A stretch of DNA of 64,000 nucleotides, taken from assembly GCA_936432065.2 (NCBI GenBank), contig OW386285.2, positions 100,693,869 to 100,757,868 of the forward strand. Direction: 5' to 3'. A program made the translations under genes and the position numbers. This document shows, piece by piece, positions 45,123-57,735 of this stretch; position 1 is the stretch's first letter, and every line of letters begins with the position of its first letter. The stretch comes from Rutpela maculata. Its lineage: Eukaryota; Arthropoda; Insecta; Coleoptera; Cerambycidae. Under the pieces are notes generated by a model. It did no database searches. It was given only the letters and a program-made list of their open reading frames with translations, and had not been told where the DNA came from.

Positions 45123-47961
45123 CAGGGTATTTGGTAAGGCGATGCCGACCCTGAATAACAGGGGAGTGGGGTCATTTGGCATCTACCTATATGACCAAAC
45201 ATACCTATATGAAAAATGCTACGTCTTTGCTGTCTTTTTCATATTGCCGATTTTGTACTTTTAAAAAAATCTGCACATTTTATCATTTATTTAAGTATTA
45301 CGTACTAAATTTAACTTTTGATATTCAGAAATATTTTTTTTCTTTATCCGAAATACATAAACTTAAAAAAAATAAATAAATAAAATAAAAGTTTCTGTCG
45401 CCTATAAAAAAAAAAAGACATTTAATAGAAGAAAATTGTAATGGCAATTAAAAGTGTCGATTTTCGAAGTCTTACAATTTTTTTCAAGAAATAAGTGTGA
45501 TCTAGATATTACAATTAGTTTTAAAACTTCTCTATTGTATCCTCATCTTTAAGTGGCAATATCATACATACTATCAAGTTTTACCAGTCACTAAAAATAG
45601 ACAAAAGAATCAATAGGCAATAATTTTTCATTTAATCAAAAATTAAATATGCGCGTTCTTTCAACAAAAACAAAGCTATCATTTAAAAAAAACTTTATTT
45701 AAAACAAAAATTATTACCTATTTGAGAACAAACGACCCCGGAACAAAACCCACGAAAATGTTGATTCGGTGGAATCGGCTGAAATTTTGATATTTTGTAG
45801 CTCAAGAATATTTTTCAGAATTTTTTTATCAATTTTTAGCTTAGGTAAAATATATATATATGTCATATTTCGGAATGCTTCGGTGGCGTTGGCTGAAACT
45901 TTGCTATTTTGTAGTTAAAGTCATGCTGATCAAAAATTCCTATTGCACTGAGTCTATCCTATGAGTGGTTTTCACTCCAGGAGTGCATGAAGGTCTTAAC
46001 AACGAGGTAACGGGTAATCTATATGTATGTGGTTATGAATGGCTCCAGCGTGGTTGTGTACTGCGTGTATGCGTTTGTGTGTTGTATGTGCCAGTGTATA
46101 CAGGGATTTCCGAAAATATCGATGACAAACTTCTGGTGCAGATTCTACATGAGTTTTGTTCCGGGGTCCTTTATTATTTTTGGTGTTCAAAATGAGTCCC
46201 ATTATTTCTAATGCATTTCCTCGCCCGCCTTCTAATTTCAACAGTAGTTATCTTTAATCTTATTTCTTTTCACAGTTGTAGAGCAGCTTGCTCTATTTTG
46301 CTACTAGTTGAACACGGTTTTGCATTCCCTCATTGTACACAAGTTCCTTCATCGTACCCCATACGTAATAGTCCAGTGGCGTTAAATCTGGGAACCTTGC
46401 AGGCCACAGAATAGGCCCAATCCACCGATCAGGATATGTTCGATCTAAGAATTGGCGGACCGTCAAGCGGTAGTGAGCTAGGCATCCGTCGTTTTGGAAA
46501 ATGATACGGTGGTGAAGGTTAATTAGCAGATCTTCCAGGAGCGGAGGAAGAACGTTCTGCAAGAAGTCGAGGTAAGCGTCTCTGTTCAGGTTATATGGTA
46601 GGTAATGAGGCAGAATGATATATCTAGCAATTACACCCATCCAAACATTGACACTAAACTTATTCTGAAAGGAAGTTTGTTTCTTCATTCGCGGGTTGTA
46701 GTCCTTGTCCGCCCAATAATCTAGATTGTGAAAATTGATTATGCCTTCACGAGAGAATTTTGATTCATCCGTCCATAGAATAGATTTTTAAGAAATGGGG
46801 GTCCTCAATATCAGCATTCAATAAAAAGCGACAAAATGGTATTCTTCGTACGGGGTCACCCTCCTCAAGGGCCTGTACTAAAGTATAATGTTAAGGATGT
46901 TTCTTTCCTGTATTCATTACTGACCAAATCTTCCAAATTGACAATCCAAGTTGCTGTGCCACTTTTCTAACCCTTGTTGTAGGATTTGCAGCAAATGCGG
47001 CTAGAATATTTTCGTCATATTCGGGGTGATGGCATGCAGGTCCTGCAGCAGGCTCATGTTGATGCAAATTACCTGTTTCTGCCATTCGGTGATAAGTGTT
47101 GCTGAATACACGCGGATCTGGAGTTTTTCTACGTGGATGTTATCGTTCATGATACAATCTTTCAATAAGGTAAGCATTCCCATCTGCTTTGCCATAGTTA
47201 AAGAGTACGTCAACATACTCTTGGTTACTAAAAGTAGCCATTGAAATTAATTTTACTCAATATGTCACAAACTTAAAACAAATTATCAGTACAAAACGAC
47301 ACAACACTGAAGATATAAACTTCGTTATAAACACAAGAAATACGAAAGTGTGTGCATTGACAGTTGTCAGTGATATTACTAACAAACAAATGATTGGTTC
47401 TGACTGCTTTTGAAACGATAGCTTTGTTTTTATTGAAAGAACGTGCATATTTAATTTTTGATTAAATGAAAAATTATTGCCGATTGATAGTCCCTTTGTC
47501 TATTTTTAGTGACTGGTAAAACTTGATGGTATGTATGATATTGCCACTTAAAGAGGACGCAATAGAGAAGTTTTAAAAGTAATTGTAATAACTAGATGAC
47601 TTTTTAAAAAAATTTTGTAAGACTTCGAAAATCGACACTTTTAATTACCATTACGATTTTCTTCTAATAAATGTCATTTTTTCTTTTTATAGGCGACAGA
47701 AACTTTTATTATTTTTGGTGTGTTGTTGGAAGTTTATATATTTCGGATAAAGAAAAAAATATTTCAGAATATCAAAAGTTAAATTTAGTACATAATACTT
47801 AAGTAAATGATGAAATATGAAGATTTAAAAAAAAAATACAAAATCAGCAATATAAAAAAACCGAAGCATTTCTCATATAGGTATGTTTGATCATATAAAT
47901 GCCAAATGACCCCCTCTACCTCCCTGTTCAGGGTAGGCATCGCCTTACCAAAAACACCCTG
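45123..47961 (-). mobile_element. Mariner-like element 2 (TA TSD, TIRs of about 600 bp)
   Basis: The ends CAGGGTATTTGGTAAGGCGA and, reversed from 47961, CAGGGTGTTTTTGGTAAGGC stand between TA dinucleotides (45121-45122, 47962-47963). The inverted arms extend over about 45123-45740 and 47410-47961, sharing GGGGTCATTTGGCAT, ATATTTTTTTCTTTATCCGA and TTTTACCAGTCACTAAAAATAG. A minus-strand transposase relic fills the centre. Confidence 0.9.
46155..47241 (-). pseudogene. Mariner-like transposase, decayed
   Basis: The minus strand starts MATFSNQEYVDVLFNYGKAD at 47241 and then shifts frame. 47085-46891 gives the second DNA-binding region (EYDENILAAFAANPTTRVRK, then VAQQLGLS). Near 46780, LWTDESKFSREG holds the first catalytic Asp. 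The 46688-46293 frame has IIFQNDG (Asp67), PDRWIG (86-91) and FPDLTPLDYYVWG (Asp101 within PDLTPLDY), so its two Asp residues are 34 positions apart. Further pieces reach GTHFEHQ near 46180. The pieces follow the full order of a transposase of this group, but at least three frame breaks and stops inactivate it. Unlike the copy in mariner-like element 1, all three catalytic Asp codons survive. Confidence 0.85.
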
Positions 47962-48004
47962 TATGTATATAAGCTAATGTCTTATGGCGTAAATATTTTC
48001 TTTC

Positions 48005-48200
48005 GGACAAATGCAAAATGCGAATTTTTGTTTTAAAACTTATTATATTCATCATGTAAAAGTTAATTTAGAAATTCAACTTGCTAAAATTAAACAAATT
48101 ATTCCACGAAATATTTCACGTCCTCAGCAACAAAATTCAACTGTTTGGAAATAAATTTTACGGAAATTCCACATGAAAAATTCGCATTTCGCAAGTGTCT
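48005..48200. mobile_element. Small inverted-repeat element
   Basis: GGACAAATGCAAAATGCGAA at 48005 and its diverged complement (TTCGCATTTCGCAAGTGTC) near 48181-48199 enclose about 195 bp of non-coding sequence. No target duplication was resolved. Confidence 0.5.
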
Positions 48201-48552
48201 GATAATGAACGTTATGAGAATATACAGCGTATATCACTTTTAAATGCCCCTCCTGAGCTGTTATTCATCCGATTCATTTTCTTAAATAAAACAAAACTTA
48301 TTTCAGTAATTGGCGTGCATTTGAAATTTCATTTTTCAAATACTAAACAATTAATAACTTGGGAACAATTTGTTTTTTAAAAAAGAGTCATTCCTCATTT
48401 TCTATTTGAATTCTACTTCTTTTTCTACCACTCCATATGTCATTAAGATGTTCAAATTTGACAATCCTAAATAAAATCATAATTGGTAAGTTCAAAATTT
48501 ATAGCAATTTTTTAATAAAAATTCTTGGACTATGTTTGAAAGTAGATGACAT
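48201..48552. other. Unannotated stretch
   Basis: No gene or terminal repeat was recognised. Confidence 0.3.
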
Positions 48553-48885
48553 TTGGTGGAAGAAAAAGGTATATCACACAACTTACCAAAAGTGGATTCC
48601 AGAATGATAGACGAATTATTTTATATGAGCAATTTAGCGGTCTTTTGTAAAACGTGTCACGCTTTTAAGGCGGGAAGTGGGTTCATACCGGGTGTAACAG
48701 GATCATGGTGCACCCCACTTTTTTCCTTTAGTTTTGAAGATAATTGGTTAAAATTTGGGATATCCTATATACATAATAATAAGCGGCACTTTTTGACATA
48801 CAAGTTATTTTTTTTCACTTCCGGTTTCGTCGGAAGTAACACTAACTTTCGATTTTTAAATGAATTTGTCCATCGAACTGTATGA
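48553..48885 (+). pseudogene. ORF fragment with NLPKVD motif, second copy
   Basis: A 110-residue frame whose first 27 residues include KGISHNLPKVDSRMIDELFY, matching VKGDSSNLPKVDYDLIDSFY at 22690. After about residue 30 the sequence (FCKTCHAFKAGSGFIPGV and on) shows no similarity to the other copy and holds no motif I recognise. An in-frame exon followed by read-through into an intron or repeat would explain this. It is probably an N-terminal exon of a repetitive ORF rather than a host gene. Confidence 0.35.
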
Positions 48886-49636
48886 GAATATACTAAAATA
48901 CCACACTAAATTTGCTGAAATACTTTTTTAGGGCCACTCCAAGTAGCACACAATTAGTTGCTGAAACGTAGTGACGACTATTGTAGGTACTTTAAAGTGT
49001 TTGGTCACTAGTCGTAGGCACGTAATAGGAATGTTCTCATTACGTGCATACGCAACCAAAATGGGGAATAATTCTTCAGTGACCGCAACGTTCTGGCTAT
49101 GTTTCCATAACTTGTTTGGCTAACTTCCAATGACGTCGTGATGTGAAAGCCGCGACTTTCAGGGAACTTTATCACCCATCACTCTCTCAGATGAATGTTG
49201 CCTGCTTTGTCTTGCAACTGATTTTATTATACTTATGTTTCATTCCTACATGTTTCTTGTTCATTTCACACAGAAACTCATTAGAATATTAGAAGAGTAA
49301 TGTATTAGAAAGCAAAACTTGTAATATTTTCCAAGGTCTAGGCGTCAAAATTGAAACGAATGGAATTTTATTGCCAAACATAATGATAAAACGTCCGAAT
49401 CCGACCACGTGCCTTTCTAATTTGCACGTTTTAATTAAAATGTTATCTTTAAAACATTTAACATCATGCAAAAATATGACACTAAGTATATAATATGCTG
49501 AAATCTATTTTTGTATTGTTCCTTGGAACTTGAAAATAATTTCTATCCATTAATTTATTATATTTTGTGCAGAAGTGGTGACTGCGACTTGAAAGTAATT
49601 GCTGCTTGAGGATAGTGACGGGAACTGCAAATATTT
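48886..49636. other. Unannotated stretch
   Basis: No gene is seen. It includes a slightly GC-richer patch (about 48950-49200) without any recognisable feature. Confidence 0.3.
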
Positions 49637-51810
49637 ATTTATTTATATAGTTACACCACCAATTACGGGATGGGAAAAAAACACAATGATTTATACCTAA
49701 TCGTAAAAAAATATACAAACAGACAAAAAGGGAAAAGAACCGATCATAAACACGCATAATCCACTAACAAATTAAAAGCATATTAAAATAAAATTACAAA
49801 TTATACTATGAAAAGATACACTTAATATTTGAAATACTTGAGTAAAATATACCAAGCTGTCCTTCAATGGACATGTAAGTGTTACACATAAAAAATAAGG
49901 AAAAGAGAACATCAGAACATTTGTTCGTAGAGTGGGAAGATAAAACGTTTTATGATTCCGCGTTTCAAATGAGGCGGCATGAAAATTTAACATAGTCAAG
50001 ATATTAGGGCAAACGATGAGATTAAAAATTAACTTGTGCAAAAACAAAAGAGAACAGAGTTTCCTACGGTCAAGTAAATAAGAAAACCATATCTATTTAG
50101 CAACTGTCCATGTTCAAAGCCAACAGCGGGATATACAAGATCAATTTTGTATGAAACAAATTTTAGGTAGCGCCGTTGTATATTCTCTATGCAATTAGAA
50201 TATTTATTGGATTCCAAATAAGTCAGGCATATTCCAGTTTGGATTTAACAAATCCAGTATAAAGAAGATTTAATAGGTCAATGTCATCAAAAACACTTGA
50301 ATTTCTAATCACAAAACCCAAACTTTTATAAGAAGAGAGAACAATATTTTCTATATGTTTGTTAAAATTTAGTTTCGAGTCTAATAGAACCCCCAAGTCA
50401 TTGAACTCATCTGATCTATTTAATCAGTGGCGGCTGGTGAAATTTCAATATTTTTTTTCTCATCTTTGGCGCATCGGTGGAAAACATCTAGAGAAGCACT
50501 TCTAAAAGGACCCCTCAAAAATTTTGAAAAATTTAAAATTCGGTTGCCCTCCCTGGCCCTAGGGACGCCTGTTTAATTTATTTTTTTTTGTCATATACAT
50601 TTGACTTTTCATAAAAATACAACAATAGGTTTTGGAGTTTATGAAAATATTTTCATTATTAACTGAAATACAATGAACTGAAATTTTGTAATTTACAATT
50701 TAACAAATTACATTTCAATTCATTGGATCTCAGTTAATAATGAAAATATTTTCATAAACTCCAAAACCTATTATTGTATTTTTATGAAAAGTCAAATGTA
50801 TAATAAGATAAAAAAAAATAAATTAAACAGGAGTCCCTAGAGCCAGTGAGGGCACCCGATTTATAAAAATTTTTTTCGCAAACTGCTTTTTCAAAATTTT
50901 TAAGATGTCCTCAGAGAAGTGCTTCTCTAGATGTTATTTCCCATATTTCGTATGAGTCCCATGTGCCAAAGACGAGAAAAAAAATATTGAAATTTCACCA
51001 GCGGCCACTGTATTTAATACAGTATCGTTCAACTCATTATCAAATGACAGCGGATTATTCTTTCTGCAGAAAGACCGAACGTTACATTGGGCAATGTTTA
51101 AAGGCAAATTATTTAGAAGACACCAGTCATTAACATGATTTAAATTACTTTGGAGTAACACACAATCCTCGTCGGTATCAACAGTATAATACAATTTCAT
51201 GTCATCAGCATATAGTAGGCAGTTGACATCAACACAAGTCACTAAATCATTAATAAATAAAATAAATAATAGAGGCCCCGGTACTGAGCCTTGGAGCACT
51301 CCAGAAGTAGCTAGCAATTGATCAGACTTAAAGCCATGGTATTCTACATATTGGCTCCTTCCAGTTAAAAAAGATGACAGCAGGGAAGTTAGCAAGTCCG
51401 AAAAATCGAGAACTTTAAGTTTATGTAGGAGAATGCCGTGGTCAAGCCTGTCAAAAGCTTTAGAAAAATCAGTATATATAACATCAACTTGTTCGCCCGC
51501 ATCGAAATCTTCAGAAATAAATTGTGTAACAGTGAATAAATTTGTAACTATTGACCTACCCTTTACAAAGCCATGTTGAGATATACTGATCTGCCCTCGC
51601 ACATTATTATAAATTTGATCATATAAAGAAATTTCAAAGACTTTGGCGAAATACAAATTATCATAATAGGACGATAATTTGCAACGTAACTTTTATCACC
51701 TTTTTTAAAAATTGGGCACTCTAAATGCCGGTATGTCATCAAATATATAACTTTAACGTTATATTCATTACAAAGTACCGAATGAGACTGTAGCATTACT
51801 TTAAAGTCTC
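49637..51810 (-). pseudogene. Jockey-like LINE (minus strand), split by a foldback MITE
   Basis: RT motifs are read from right to left. Near 51720, CPIFKKGDKSYVANYRPI. In the 51656-50934 frame, QHGFVKGRSIVTNL, then DVIYTDFSKAFDRLDHGIL with the first catalytic Asp, then SGVLQGSVPGPLLFILFIND (the PQGS box reads LQGS) and LLYADDMKLYYTVDTD with the catalytic Asp pair. The MITE at 50425-51010 interrupts it. Beyond that the frame resumes with EFNDLGVLLDSKLNFNKHIE. Broken C-terminal frames follow to about 49772, and an (AAATA)n-type tail ends at 49637. The endonuclease domain is missing, so the copy is 5'-truncated. The 5' border near 51810 is approximate. Confidence 0.85.
50425..51010. mobile_element. 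Foldback hAT MITE (8-bp TSD TATTTAAT)
   Basis: The ends CAGTGGCGGCTGGTGAAAT and, reversed from 51010, CAGTGGCCGCTGGTGAAAT are flanked by the exact duplication TATTTAAT (50417-50424, 51011-51018). Almost the whole 586 bp folds back: the arms share CCCTAGGGAC-like, GTTTTGGAGTTTATGAAAAT and CATTATTAACTGA blocks meeting near 50700. It is non-coding. Confidence 0.92.
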
Positions 51811-51897
51811 AGAAAAGTTCCCGCTGCCACTTCATAGTTACATTTTTCCCAACGTTGATTCTGAACACCGCGCCATGATATGTTGATACATCCGACA

Positions 51898-52081
51898 CAG
51901 GGCCGGCCAGATGGGCAGGCGAGCCAGGCGGTCGCCTGGGGCGATGGATCCTGGGGAGAGCCAAAAGGCAACTTACTAAAATTTGTATAATTTACCTAAG
52001 AAAGTACTGGAAACAGGGAAAGGGAGGGCACGCAAAACTCGGAACTGGCCTGGGGCGAGAAATTTCATTGGGTCTTGCCTG
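51898..52081. mobile_element. Probable short hAT MITE
   Basis: CAGGGCCGGCCAGATGGGC at 51898 and TTGCCTG at 52081 could be hAT termini. Flanks ATCCGACA and GTCCGACG agree in six of eight bases. The GC-rich interior (GGTCGCCTGGGGC) is unlike its surroundings. Confidence 0.5.
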
Positions 52082-52149
52082 GTCCGACGTTTAAAAAAAA
52101 GGATAGAGGAGAAATTTTAGGAGAAGATAACTAGAGGAATATATTCCAC

Positions 52150-54373
52150 TTTAACAAGTGTAATACGGAACGTGTAAATGCACAAATGTTACAATATATA
52201 AATCATGCAACTCCAATATCCCCTCAATACATTACATTCTTTCTGGAGAAACTTAATCAAACTGTCAGTGAAAACACACCAAAATTCACAAAAAAATACT
52301 TCTCACATAGACTACCGCCATTCATAATTAAATTAATCAAGATTAAGAAACAACTATACCGTGAAATCAAAAACAATAATGAACCAGTTCTAAAGAGAAA
52401 ATTTAATGATCTTAACAAAGACATCCACAAACTGATACTACAATACAGATCTTCCCAATACTTAGAAGTGTGTCATGAAATAAATGTGTCAAAAGGAAAA
52501 AAGTACTGGAACCAAATAAAAAAACTATCAAAATATCGTAAACATAATAATAGTCAGTTTCTAATAGAAAATAATAAAACATTAGTAGCAGATCAGGAAA
52601 TTGCAGACACATTTGCAAATCATTTTAAAAAATCGTACCAATTTAGTGAAAATATCAACTTTGACGCAAATCACCAGAATGAAGTCGATGATTGGTACAA
52701 CTTATATTTCGAAGAAAGGCATTTTGAAGATATTCCTCTGATAGATGCAGATGAGTACTATGCTGCAACCGTAACAAAAAAGAACACTACACCCGGATAT
52801 GACAATATATCATACGGTATATTAAAAAAACTAGACGCAGATATACACGAAGAAATAATGCGAATATACAACTACTGCTTACTGAACTCATTTTTTCCTC
52901 CAGAATGGAAAAAGGGTAACGTGATTACAATACCAAAGAAAAATCTTAATCACTCTAATGTAGCCAACTACCGACCCATTACCTTGTTACCAGTAATCGG
53001 GAAAAACTTTGAAAAGATCATTAAAAAAAGAATAGAAGCATCTGTTGGTAATTACATACCCAACTATCAGTTTGGCTTCAGACATGGATCATCCACAATA
53101 CACCCCCTAATAGTATTAACCAATAATGTCCAAACCAACAATAAACTAGGAAACAAGTCGGCTGCCATCTTTCTTGATATAAACAAAGCCTTCGATAGTG
53201 TTTGGCACCACTGACTTCTGTATAAATTACATCAAATTCGGTGCCCAGACTATATCATATGGATTTTAAAACACTATTTCTCAAACCGATCTCTTCAAGT
53301 CCAAGTTAAAAACAAATTGTCCACTCCATTTACTCCTAAACAAGGTTTACCACAGGGTTCTCCACTACTCTACAATATTTTCTGCTATGATATATATAAT
53401 TACAATCTGGAACATCCACGGAATGTTGACCATAATGCATATATGCTACAATTTGCTGATGATAATTGCCTGGTCTCCCATGGGAAATCTTTGAGAGAAA
53501 CCATTGAAAAACTTCAACAACTCTCAGATAATACAATATTCTGGATGAAGAAATGGCGCACTATTCCAAATCCAAATAAATCTCATCTGATTATATTTAA
53601 CCATAGAATTACAGATAATTCTCCATCAATTAATCTACTTCAACAGACACTCCGACCTTCTCAATCTTGCAAGTACCTAGGTATCAATATTGACAGCAAG
53701 CTAAATTTTAAGTCTCACACAAAATGGTGTAAACAAAGTGTTGTATCAAGAACTAAACACTTTAGATCCCTTACATATAGAAATGAAGGTATAAATACGT
53801 CAACGGCATGTAACATATACAAAATGATTTGCAGACCCATACTGGAATATGGTTTCATTCTATTTAGAAATTGTCGAAAGCCAGCCTTAAATAACATCGA
53901 AGTAGGGGAAAGAGGTAGTCTGAGGAAGATTACGAAAATTAGGCACCCCAACAATCCATTGCACAATCCCTCTAATAACCTTCTTTACCAAAAAACCAAA
54001 ATTGAACCTATACTCTCCAGATTCCAAAGACTCTCAAAAAAATTCTCCAGCAATTTATCTAACATCGAATTAATAAATCCTTTAATTTACCCAACAAATC
54101 CCAACATCCCACCCAAAAGAGTATTCCCTACCCAAACAATCTACGAATCCCTTGTGTTATTACGTAATCAACAATAGTATAAAATACACTCATAATATTA
54201 TATATCATTACTAGTTTTTTTTTTTTTTTTGTAAAAACCTTATAAACATAAGATGTGTTATATATATATTTTTTTTAAATTAATAAGTATTGTAAATATA
54301 ATATAATGTACACAGGCTGGAAGACTTAGGTCGTTAGCCAATTGGAATTTCCAATAAAGCTTTGTACTACTAC
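52150..54373 (+). pseudogene. LINE family A, best-preserved copy: RT ORF with one nonsense codon
   Basis: From 52150 one reading frame runs to the stop at 54175-54177, broken only by TGA at 53212-53214 (in FDSVWHH*LLYKLH). RT motifs in order: TTPGYDNISYGILKK, NYRPITLLPVIGKN, FGFRHGSST, AAIFLDINKAFDSVWHH (first catalytic Asp), GLPQGSPLLYNIF, LQFADDNCLVSHGKS (Asp pair at about 53455-53460) and CKYLGINIDSKLNF. The endonuclease and any ORF1 are missing, so the copy is 5'-truncated; it reads in-frame from its first base. The 3' UTR has GGCTGGAAGACTTAGGTC and a (TAC)n tail. The 8-bp repeat TATTCCAC flanks it (52142-52149, 54374-54381). It would encode a retrotransposon polymerase only; it is not a host gene. 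Confidence 0.9.
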
Positions 54374-54381
54374 TATTCCAC

Positions 54382-55359
54382 AGTCCTTGCATGCACCTAT
54401 TATAAAATAGAGAATCGGTTGAAAACTATTATTAATGATATTCAAGTTGTGATGAACAAAAAAGGTAAATGTATGGAATTCGGCATAAAAAGTATGTTAT
54501 TACTTTAAAATTTTAAACAACCCAAATTTGGAATAGATAAAGGCCACAAATAAGCATAAATTAGGTTACATATTTCAGATTATCAGAATCACGAACACAA
54601 AACATGCAATCTAACAACTCGCGCATGCGTGGTACATGAAATATATTCCTCTCGTTATCGCCTCCTTTCCTATTTATGGTCATCATTGGGAACTAGATGG
54701 TGAAATTTACTTCATGGTGAATTTTAAGAGGTGATAAGGACTTTGTAGTAGCCGTGCACAATCAAGTTCAGTTCTGCAGTAGCGGTACCATCATTGAATT
54801 AATTAACCTACTTATAAGTTCCAGAATGCCACTGCAACTTTCAAAGTTACTTGAAAGTGATTGCAATTTTAATGTCACATCTCAGTGACATTAATTAGTT
54901 ACTCCTAACACCGTTTGCCACCTTCAAGTTCTAAAAACTCAAAGGTCGTCCTACTGGTAACCATGCATCGAGAAAGCTTCGTAGAAATCACATAACTATA
55001 AAGTAATCATTAGTGAAAAAACTAAGAGGCAACAACTGCGAATTTGTCAAATGAAGTTATTTAGGTATACATCAAAGTCGTAAATTTAGTTACAGATACG
55101 TAATGGTTACTCATTCTAACATATAATATTCTTTAATCTATGACTCATTCGACGTTCCTGTTTCAGTTACTTTGTTGTTAGTTAGGTCACCACATCATTG
55201 GACGCCCTTATACAGATATAAATACATACTCTCAAGTTTATAAGACTGAAAGTGTAAGTCTTCTGTGGGTTCCTCTGCTGGGGCAGGTACAGCGGTAGTC
55301 CCTCAGGGTCATGAATAAATTTATTTTTTAAATTATAACATCTAATATGCGCTCCCTTG
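54382..55359. other. Unannotated AT-rich stretch
   Basis: I see no gene, RNA or terminal repeat. Confidence 0.3.
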
Positions 55360-55559
55360 CAGGCACGGCGAAACGTGATCAATCCAGGTGGGTAGTGCAG
55401 AGGGTGTCCCGTGATTATTAATTATGATCAGGAATTCTTAAAAAAACATGTGGCATATTTTTTATTTTTCGCTCAAATTTTCGGGTGAGTAATTCCCTAC
55501 CTACAAATTTTTCAGGTGGGTAGTACTACCCTCCGTACCCACCTCTTCCGCCGGCCCTG
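55360..55559. mobile_element. hAT MITE, 200 bp (8-bp TSD CTCCCTTG)
   Basis: It starts CAGGCACGGCG and ends CCGCCGGCCCTG, with CTCCCTTG on both sides (55352-55359, 55560-55567). Both halves contain GGTGGGTAGT, as an imperfect repeat. Confidence 0.85.
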
Positions 55560-55911
55560 CTCCCTTGACACTTCAAACCTTTTGATAGGATCACAAAGAC
55601 TTTTATATTGTATGGAATTAACCTACCAAAGCATAAAAACTTTTCAAAAGGAGGCTATACCATTATACCCTGATAGATAATTCGGTTTTTGACGAATTTT
55701 CACAAATGGTGAAATATAGTACAAGTAGTAAAGTATAGGTGTCTTTATTAGCTCCTTATTAATTAGATTATTTGATTGTACTTCGAAAACGGCAGTGATG
55801 TCATATGGGTACTTAGCTGTGAACTTATATGCAGAACAGAAGAACAGGAGGAACGAGTTAACAATAGCGTAATCCCATATGTCAAAAGTTAAGTGGACGT
55901 TTAGCTAGCAG

Positions 55912-56184
55912 CAGGGCCGGATTGAGCTGGCGAGGTACCGAGTAAAACTCGGTGAGACTGTCAACTCTGGCAGTTTTTTAAAATTTTCTGCCCCTTCACT
56001 TAGTGAAAAAAAAATTACGATTCCCCAGCTCATAAATTTTTAGGTTGGAGTAAAAAAAATTTTTTTCATTGTCCCCACGCTCTTCAATTTTTATTTTGAT
56101 CTAAAATCAATTCTCCCATTCGCCTTGAGTGGGCCGATGTAAGAAATCAAACCCGGACCGAAAAAATTTCCCAATCCTGCCCTG
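55912..56184. mobile_element. hAT MITE, 273 bp (8-bp TSD GCTAGCAG)
   Basis: It starts CAGGGCCGGATTGAG and ends CCCAATCCTGCCCTG, with GCTAGCAG on both sides (55904-55911, 56185-56192). It is non-coding. Confidence 0.9.
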
Positions 56185-56192
56185 GCTAGCAG

Positions 56193-57555
56193 TAAAGTGG
56201 AACGAAAAATATTATTGTAGAAATTTAAAACACCTATATGCAGAAAAGTGGCCATGCTTAGAATCTATTCACCCTGTAGATTTCCTAGGATTATATTTTC
56301 CAGTGCACTAAGAGTGCCAGTTCCACTCCCCTTCAATGTAGGATGGCAAATTTCTACTCTCAGTGAGGTTCGGTTAACTCTAACAGTCCTAGGGCCGGAG
56401 TCCTGTAATGAACAAGAAAGGTATAAGTTCATACCTACCATGGATTGCTTACTGCTCTCTCCGATCTGTTTGATATAAGTTATTTGGAGTGATGAATTGG
56501 GTTATTAGGGTGGTGGATTTTGGTGATTGAACACATGGAACTAGTTTCAGCTACTTTTAAATTTTGTAAGGCGGGATTTTTGAGATTATGGAATATTAAA
56601 TATCCATATAACTACTCTATGATGGGTCGGCAAATCAACTTGTAGATCTTACATTTTATTTTTAGATTTATTCCATTGCTCTGTGCAGCCTGGCGTGTTA
56701 AAACCGTTGCCGTCCTAAAAGGGTTAATAAAAATTCACTTATTTCGAAATATTGCAATATTCAAATGAAATTTTGAATTTGGACAGACCATCTAATTTGA
56801 AACAACTTTTTTATTTCATATTTTGTTCCAAAATAAAAAATATAACCAGTTTACTTTTACGGAATTTTAAAATATAATTTTTCTCAAGGTCATTACTATT
56901 TTTTAGGCAAGCAAAAACTTTTATAAAGAATAACATTTTCTCCAAAAGTAAAAACTTTTAGCCATTACACCTGTTGTAAACCCCATCCCCACCCGCTGAC
57001 ATACTGTATATATTTAAAAAGCTTTTTTTATGATGTTTCAAATGGTGTAAAAATATACGCGTTCCATTACAAGAAACCCAAGTAAAGTTCATATCTCAAA
57101 AGTGTGACTTCCAGTTGTTTTTCTGACATGATTTGTGGAAAACGTGATTTCTATAACAATTTTTGCTTAACTCCAAAAATGAATGAGGTTCTAATGTTCA
57201 CACGACCACCATGTACATGATGAGGAACATACAATGCTGGCCAGGCCACTATTACAAAAAAAATGCCAGTCAATATATTTTTTTCATTTTGACAATTTAT
57301 ATTTTTAATATGGGGAACTTCGTATGCTTATTTGTAGTGTTGCAGTACATATCCACTCAAAAATTGAAAACTTATTGTTTTTGTCAATTTTTGTTGTAAT
57401 TGGCCTGGAGTATAAGAAAAAAGTCTTGGAGGGAGATGGACCTTGCCCGTGAAGTAGATAGTTTCAACAAACACCAAAACATTTGAATTTTACGCCTGAA
57501 TGATGCCAAGATGATTGGCGAAACACCCGCCTGAAGATTAAAACAGTTTTACACC
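56193..57555. other. Unannotated stretch
   Basis: No gene was recognised; short open frames here lack any family motif. Confidence 0.3.
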
Positions 57556-57735
57556 CAGTGGCGTAACTAGACGTCATGGAGCTCCAGGGCAAAAATTGTT
57601 GGGGAGGCCCCCCTATTCAATATTTTCTTAATATCTAATCCTAATACCTGGCGTCACCCAGGCGCTGGCTGGGGACCTTGGTCTCCCGGGCCCCGGGGCA
57701 CTGCCCCGGTTTGCCCTTCCATAGTTACGCCTCTG
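57556..57735. mobile_element. Short GC-rich hAT MITE
   Basis: The ends CAGTGGCGTAACTAGACG and, reversed from 57735, CAGAGGCGTAACTATGG are typical of a hAT group. The interior has GGCCCCGGGGC-like blocks. Flanks TTTACACC and TTTATGTA agree in only the first four bases, so the target duplication is eroded. Confidence 0.7.

Noticed and set aside
51898..55559. One large hAT element joining the CAGGGCCGG end at 51898 to the CCGGCCCTG end at 55559
   Set aside because: The 55559 end pairs with 55360 by an exact 8-bp duplication (CTCCCTTG), so the large pairing is wrong.
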